Position numbers and translations under genes: made by a program. This document shows positions 59,389 to 64,000 of a stretch of 64,000 bases of DNA, in pieces. Origin of the DNA: Nocardiopsis alba DSM 43377 (GTDB taxonomy: Bacteria; Actinomycetota; Actinomycetes; Streptosporangiales; Streptosporangiaceae); the NCBI RefSeq assembly GCF_000341225.1, contig NZ_ANAC01000024.1, forward strand, positions 55,371 to 119,370, in the 5' to 3' direction. How positions within the stretch are numbered: position 1 is the stretch's first letter; each line of letters begins with the position of its first letter. A model generated the notes under the pieces. That model made no database searches. It was not told where the DNA came from and saw nothing but the letters and a program-made list of their open reading frames with translations.

Positions 59389-61038
59389 CTAGCCCTCCTC
59401 GGCTCCGCGCGCGCCGTCGGGGAGCCTGCGCTTGACCACCTTCCCGGTGGCGTTGCGCGGCAACTCCTCCAGCACCACCACGTCCCGTGGCACCGAGAAA
59501 CGCCCCAAGACCTCGCGCACGTGCAACCTCAGCCGGTTCGGGTCGACGAAACGCCCCTCATAGGGAACGACGTACGCGGCGAACCGCTGCCCGAACTCCT
59601 CGTCGGGCACCCCCGCGACCGCCACCTCGCGCACCTCGGGCAGGGCCACGATCGCCTCCTCCACCGGCCGGGGGAACACGTTCTCCCCGCCCGAGACGAT
59701 CATGTCGTCGTCCCGACCGGCCACGTGCAACAGACCGTTCCCGTCCACGTACCCCCGGTCGCCGGTCTCCATCAGATCCCCGGACATCCGCTTGTGGCCA
59801 CCGTTCGTGTAGCCGTCGAAGAGCATCTCGTTCCCGACGTGGATGGCGCCCTCGACCCCGGGAGGGACCTCCCGGCCCTGTTCGTCCAACACCGCCAGCC
59901 GCGTACCGAGAGGAGCCCTTCCCGCCGTGGTGGGGGCGGAACGCAGCTCTTCGGGCGTGGCGATCGTCGCCCACGACACCTCGGTCGACCCGTACAGGTT
60001 GTAGACCACGTCCCCGAACGCGTCCATGAAGTCGCCGATCAACCGGGGATCCATCGCCGATCCGCTGCACGCCACGATCCTCAGTGAGGAGGTGTCGTAC
60101 CGCTCCCGCGTCGACCTGGGAAGATCCATGATCCGCCGCAGCATCACCGGTACCGCGAACAGGGCCGTGCACCGCCGCTCCTCGATCGTGCGCAGCACGT
60201 CCTCGGGCTCGAACAGACGACGCGTCACCAACGTGGCCCGCAACGACATCCCCAACTGGACCCCGGCCAGCCCCCACGTATGGAAGATCGGCGCCGACAC
60301 CAGGATCCGATCACGGGAGTTCAACGGGATCCGGGACAACACCGAAGCCGCGTCCTGGGGGCCCTTCGGGGTCGGGCGCCGCGCCCCCTTCGGCGCCCCC
60401 GTCGTCCCGGACGTCAGCACGATCAACCGCCCCGGCCGCTCCGGCGGCTCCGGGTCGGGCCCCGAGATCTCCCCCGCCTCCGTCGGCACCCGGGGACCGG
60501 GAACGTCCGGCTCCCCCCACGCCGTCACCCGGGGGAGCCCCTCCGGCAACCCCCGGCACAACCCCTCGAACTCCTCGTCCACGACCAGCAGGGACACCTC
60601 GTGCCGCTCGATCACCTCGGCCAGCGGCCCGGCGGCCAGCCCGGTGTTCAACAGGACCACGTCCGCGCCGAGACGGCCGCAGGCGACGGTGGCCTGCACC
60701 AGACCCGAGTGATTACGACACAGGAGTCCCACCCGGGCCCCCGGACGCACCCCCATGTCGTACAGCTCCCGGGCGAAACGCCGGGCCAACAGGTTCATCC
60801 GGCCGAAGGTGACGCTCCCCCCGTCATCGATCACCGCGATCCGACCCGGATCACGTTCACCGGCGGCCGCGTAGCCGCCCGCGATGGTGGCGCCCCAGGT
60901 GCGTAACCGGCCGAGCTGTCGGACGACCCTGTCGGGGCGGCCGGGGGAGATGACACCGGCCCGGACGAGCACGCCCACCACCTTCAGAGCGTGGCTCAAC
61001 CTGGACCGGGCGGACGGGACACCGACGTGGGACGCCAT
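59389..61038 (-). CDS. AMP-binding acyl-CoA synthetase/ligase
   Basis: 549 residues. The ATP-grip loop is LTSGTTGAPKG, YGSTE is the adenine motif, GDRGYVDGNG holds the ribose-binding Asp, and the C-terminal GKVVKRRL holds the catalytic lysine. Activates a fatty or other carboxylic acid to its CoA thioester via an acyl-adenylate. Chain-length preference is not readable. ATG start. The MarR gene follows on the same strand after 141 bp. Confidence 0.92.
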   Translation of the reverse strand: MASHVGVPSARSRLSHALKVVGVLVRAGVISPGRPDRVVRQLGRLRTWGATIAGGYAAAGERDPGRIAVIDDGGSVTFGRMNLLARRFARELYDMGVRPGARVGLLCRNHSGLVQATVACGRLGADVVLLNTGLAAGPLAEVIERHEVSLLVVDEEFEGLCRGLPEGLPRVTAWGEPDVPGPRVPTEAGEISGPDPEPPERPGRLIVLTSGTTGAPKGARRPTPKGPQDAASVLSRIPLNSRDRILVSAPIFHTWGLAGVQLGMSLRATLVTRRLFEPEDVLRTIEERRCTALFAVPVMLRRIMDLPRSTRERYDTSSLRIVACSGSAMDPRLIGDFMDAFGDVVYNLYGSTEVSWATIATPEELRSAPTTAGRAPLGTRLAVLDEQGREVPPGVEGAIHVGNEMLFDGYTNGGHKRMSGDLMETGDRGYVDGNGLLHVAGRDDDMIVSGGENVFPRPVEEAIVALPEVREVAVAGVPDEEFGQRFAAYVVPYEGRFVDPNRLRLHVREVLGRFSVPRDVVVLEELPRNATGKVVKRRLPDGARGAEEG

Positions 61039-61272
61039 GAGGTCTCCGAGGGGGTGTACGGGGACGGGCGAAGCGGTCCGCGCCCTCCGAGGAGCCTTCG
61101 CCTCATGACTCCACGGAGTACTGCGACCGTAGGTGAACGAACGGGCCGTGTCTTCGTCCCCATGTGAGCGAGCGTCGGTGGATCGTTGTCACCCGTATGA
61201 GCGCTCGAGGCGTGACGGGACATGGGGGACCGGGCCGGCGCGGCGGCGCCGACCCGGTCGGAGAGAGGACGA

Positions 61273-61944
61273 TCAGCCGGTCACGGTGATCGGCGCGGAG
61301 GGATCGTCGGCGTTGGTCACCTCATAGGTGGCGGTGAACCCGGCCTCGTCGGTGTCGGGACAGCCCAGGCCGCCCTCCACCACCACGGGGGCCGTGGTGT
61401 CGAAGGCCAGGGTCGAGGCGGGGTCGCCGTTGGTCCACGTGCCGGCGATGGCGACGTCGGCGTCCGGACTCACCGTCGCGGTGCACGAGGCCAGACCGCT
61501 CGTGGTCACCACGATGCCGCCGGCCGGAACCGTCATGGAACCGGTCGAGGGCTCTCCCGCGAGCATCGACATCTCCCACACCGGGTCGTTCACGGTGACG
61601 GTGGCGTTCACCAAGGGCATGTTCGTATCGCAGTCCTCGAAGGTCGGCGCGTTGATCGCCCCGGAGACGGCCCCGTCCGGGTTGTGGTTGTCCGGCGCCT
61701 CGGGAACGAGGTTGTTACCGTCCCCCGGAGCGGAGACGGAGACACCACAGGTGACGAGCGTTCCGCCCGCGTCGAAGGTCGCCGTGCCGGTCAGAGCGGC
61801 CTCGAAGGAGGCACCGGCGGGTTCGACGGTGGTCGGGCCCTGTTGCGCCGCCAGGGCGGAACCGCCCCAGGCCAGGGCCAGGGCCCCGGCGGCGCAGACG
61901 GCCAGGACGGAGGAGTTGCGGGATCTCGGTCGCGGAACCGACAT
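61273..61944 (-). CDS. Secreted protein of unknown function
   Basis: 223 residues from ATG 61944 with AAGGAG 6 bases upstream. A twin-basic N-terminus and signal peptide (VLAVCAAGALALAWGGSALA, cleavage about residue 33). The mature part is Ala/Gly/Thr/Asp-rich, predicted all-beta, with six cysteines likely paired as disulfides. No domain recognised. It lies behind the DUF6230-DUF6114 pair on the same strand, so it is probably exported and linked to them. Confidence 0.75.
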   Translation of the reverse strand: MSVPRPRSRNSSVLAVCAAGALALAWGGSALAAQQGPTTVEPAGASFEAALTGTATFDAGGTLVTCGVSVSAPGDGNNLVPEAPDNHNPDGAVSGAINAPTFEDCDTNMPLVNATVTVNDPVWEMSMLAGEPSTGSMTVPAGGIVVTTSGLASCTATVSPDADVAIAGTWTNGDPASTLAFDTTAPVVVEGGLGCPDTDEAGFTATYEVTNADDPSAPITVTG

Positions 61945-62112
61945 GGTTACTCCTTGTGATGACTGCCGGGCGTCGTGGACGCCCGGCGCGACTGGGGTGC
62001 TGTACGCGCCGACGTAGGTGGACGGAACTTGCCGGTGGACCACCGGGACACGTGGCGGACCGGACGGCCGGACCACGTGCCCCGGACACTGAGATGCCGG
62101 GGGAGGGGCCGA

Positions 62113-62574
62113 TCAGGATTCGAACGGAGGGAGCGGGACGGTCTCCCGCGCCCGCCGGGTCCTCGAGGCCTCGCCCTTCCCGCGCCGCCCCCGCTTCCGT
62201 CGAGGCGGGCGTGCGACCGGGCGCCAGGCGAAGGCCAGACCCCCGCCCGCCAGGGCCAGAAGGGTCCCGATCACGAGACCGCCGAGGTTGGACAGGACGA
62301 GCGCGCCCAACGCCACGAACCCGGCGAGACTGCCGGTGATCACGTGCTGGTTCGGGGTGCACCAGGTGATCAGTCCGAGGACGACCAACATGCCGGCGAA
62401 GAGCAGGGTGGAGACGGAACCGACGCCAAGGTAGACCATGAGCTCCACCGGCAGACCGGCGATCAGCACCATCTCGATCCCGGCGAGGATCATCAACAGC
62501 CCCCCGGAGAAGGGGCGACGCCGACGCCAGCGGGACCAGGCCTCCCACGACCTTCGAAGCGGACTCAGAAGCAC
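62113..62574 (-). CDS. DUF6114 membrane protein
   Basis: 153 residues. A short basic N-terminus (WSRWRRRRPF) is followed by about four membrane helices (about 24-44, 48-68, 78-98, 100-117) and a basic, cytoplasmic-looking tail. DUF6114 proteins are actinobacterial and unstudied. GTG start overlaps the DUF6230 stop by 10 bases. Confidence 0.87.
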   Translation of the reverse strand: MLLSPLRRSWEAWSRWRRRRPFSGGLLMILAGIEMVLIAGLPVELMVYLGVGSVSTLLFAGMLVVLGLITWCTPNQHVITGSLAGFVALGALVLSNLGGLVIGTLLALAGGGLAFAWRPVARPPRRKRGRRGKGEASRTRRARETVPLPPFES

Positions 62575-63224
62575 TCGTCATCCCCCAGGGAGACGCCGAG
62601 GCTCAGGTTGTGCAGTCGGAAGGTGCCCGCGGAGGCGGCCCACGCGGTCTGTTCCAGGTTCTCGACCCGGATCACGTCCGACTGCATGCCGAACAGGTCG
62701 GTGTGCCCCTGCCCGCGTCCGAGACCTTGGGGCCCCTTGTCCAGGGTGGAGGCGTCCCTGCCGATCTCGATGTTGTCGAACTCGGCGTCGCCGTCCATCT
62801 GTTCCATGTCGATGACCAGGTCGGAGGCGCGCACCGGGGTGCCCGCGTCGCCGGCGGTCAGCATCAGGGAGATGGGTCCGACCATGGGGAACTCGGTGGT
62901 CGGCACCGATTGGCAGAGGCCGACGATCTCGGCCTCGCGGATACCGGCGACCGCCACGGGTACCGCCTCGTCGCGGACGGTGGCGTCGATCCAGCCGAAC
63001 TGGGCGAACCCCTGGCCGGTCATCTCGTCGGCCGAGATCTTGAACTGCTGGCTGGAGATGCTGAAGGTGGCCGCGAGAGCCCCACTGGCCATCGCCACCA
63101 GGATTCCGCCGATCGCGGCTCCGGCGGGAACCGAGAAGAGAGCGAACCTCTTCCAGCTGATGTGACTCTCGGGTGCCCGGTCCGTGTCGGTCGGGGGCGC
63201 CTTGTCGGGGGATGTGGTGTCCAT
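62565..63224 (-). CDS. DUF6230 protein
   Basis: 219 residues. A single N-terminal membrane helix (about 28-51, FALFSVPAGAAIGGILVAMA) is preceded by a short cytoplasmic segment. The external domain is beta-rich and ends with a cysteine two residues from the C-terminus. In actinomycetes it is regularly paired with DUF6114. Function unknown; older database names such as cholesterol esterase lack support here (no nucleophile motif). GGAAGG precedes the ATG. Confidence 0.87.
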   Translation of the reverse strand: MDTTSPDKAPPTDTDRAPESHISWKRFALFSVPAGAAIGGILVAMASGALAATFSISSQQFKISADEMTGQGFAQFGWIDATVRDEAVPVAVAGIREAEIVGLCQSVPTTEFPMVGPISLMLTAGDAGTPVRASDLVIDMEQMDGDAEFDNIEIGRDASTLDKGPQGLGRGQGHTDLFGMQSDVIRVENLEQTAWAASAGTFRLHNLSLGVSLGDDECF

Positions 63225-64000
63225 GCGTGTCCTTCCACAGGGTGCATGGCCGCGCTGCGCCTGTCGTCCCCCCGAACACCCGACACGCGGCCTGTTCCGG
63301 TCACTCGCGCCGGAGCGAGGGACCGAAGCGGAAACTGTTCCGATAAGCCGACATCATGTATCGGCCTTCGGGGGATTTCAAGGGCCTTTCGACAACTTTC
63401 TCTGCCTTTTCGGATTCCGCGATGAAATGATCTTCGTCCCTTCGCCTGTGGGGCCCTGGCCTGCTTCGACGTGGGTGAAAAGGGGGAACTCGCCCCTGAT
63501 CGAAGCCCCCTCCGTTCCACGGGTGTCGTTCCGATCGAAACGGTGGGGTGCTTTTCCGTTGTCAGGGACATGAGCGTTGTCGGGTGCCCGTTTCATCAGT
63601 TCGGTGAGTGGCTGAGGTGGAGGGGAGAGCGATGGGGAGGGAGGGGAGGAAGGGAGGGTGACCCGTCTCGCCTCGCGCGCGAGGGCGCGGGCGCGCGAGA
63701 GACAGGGTGTGGGGCGGGAGGGGGTGTGGAGAAGGTCGGGGAGGGCGGGAACGGGGTGGGGGAGCCTCGGCGGGAGACGGGGCGACGCCGGTTCTCCGGT
63801 GACCGCCGACACAGGCGACTCGGTTTGCTCGGGTCCCGGAGTGGGGGTAGTGTTCTCCGAGTCGCCACGGGACGGCGAGCGGGAACCTCGGGTTCACCGT
63901 TCGGAACCGGGCCGTGAACTCTCGACACTTCTCTTTCTCAGCCGAAACGGTTCGGGCACTGCCCGGGGCATGTAGGATGAAAGAGTCGCTTCCCGGAAGC
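63225..64000. other. Long intergenic region to the window edge
   Basis: 776 bp with no supported gene. The left part (63225-63430) probably carries the promoter of the DUF6230 operon. 63610-63800 is strongly purine-skewed, including a run of G-tracts (63634-63658) able to form a G-quadruplex. At the right end TAGGAT (63973-63978) could be a -10 element for a plus-strand gene beyond the window. Confidence 0.5.

Noticed and set aside
63378..63928. Overlapping open frames on both strands near the right edge
   Set aside because: All are low-complexity Arg/Gly/Pro/Ser products of skewed DNA without ribosome-binding sites.
1..64000. CRISPR array, IS element, prophage or rRNA operon
   Set aside because: No spaced direct repeats, transposase or integrase motifs, or rRNA sequence seen in either strand.

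Overview
The window is a contiguous piece of a GC-rich actinobacterial chromosome centred on the replication origin. The order trxB-trxA / parB-parA-rsmG-jag-yidC-yidD-rnpA-rpmH / dnaA / dnaN-gnd-recF-dciA-gyrB-gyrA-DUF3566-tRNA-Ile is the classic actinomycete oriC neighbourhood. The 6-phosphogluconate dehydrogenase between dnaN and recF, the long proline-rich linker of DnaA, the GTG/TTG starts and the DUF6230/DUF6114 pair fit a filamentous actinomycete. Nocardiopsaceae is my best guess, by inference only. No IS element, prophage, CRISPR array or rRNA gene is visible.

Layout. 1-1024: end of trxB, and trxA (+). 1127-6942: minus-strand block for chromosome partitioning (parB, parA, rsmG), RNA binding and membrane insertion (jag, yidC, yidD), RNase P protein and L34, with six parS sites at 1.1-4.3 kb. 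6943-10815: oriC, with DnaA-box clusters on both sides of dnaA. 10816-20757: plus-strand replication genes dnaN, gnd, recF, dciA, gyrB and gyrA, then a DUF3566 membrane protein and tRNA-Ile(GAT). The strand flip at the origin matches bidirectional replication.

20.9-64 kb is an accessory region of small self-contained modules: (a) a TetR/NemR-like regulator with an alpha/beta hydrolase and a DJ-1/PfpI-type enzyme, sharing three near-identical operators; (b) a two-component system divergent from an L,D-transpeptidase lipoprotein, plus two small proteins; (c) a TetR/CPBP-protease divergent pair; (d) a TetR plus FAD monooxygenase, divergent from a UvrA-like ABC ATPase; (e) a TPP riboswitch ahead of an SDR and an LLM-type flavin monooxygenase, with a divergent MHS-family transporter; (f) a secreted lipase divergent from a giant LuxR (LAL) regulator; (g) a phosphoribosyltransferase and a three-gene branched-chain 2-oxoacid dehydrogenase operon; (h) PaaZ under a TetR-type palindrome, an SRPBCC protein and a YbaK-domain protein; (i) a DUF2207 membrane protein and a PASTA pseudokinase with a chitin-binding-like tail; (j) a polyhydroxybutyrate-use cluster (secreted depolymerase, 3-hydroxybutyrate dehydrogenase, GAF/PucR regulator); (k) an OhrR-like MarR regulator and an acyl-CoA synthetase; (l) a DUF6230-DUF6114-secreted-protein operon.

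Most worth a second look: the TPP-riboswitch operon (e), which holds no recognisable thiamine biosynthesis gene; the PASTA pseudokinase; the three-operator electrophile-type regulon (a); and regulatory DNA embedded in coding sequence (parS inside parA, DnaA-box palindromes inside dciA).
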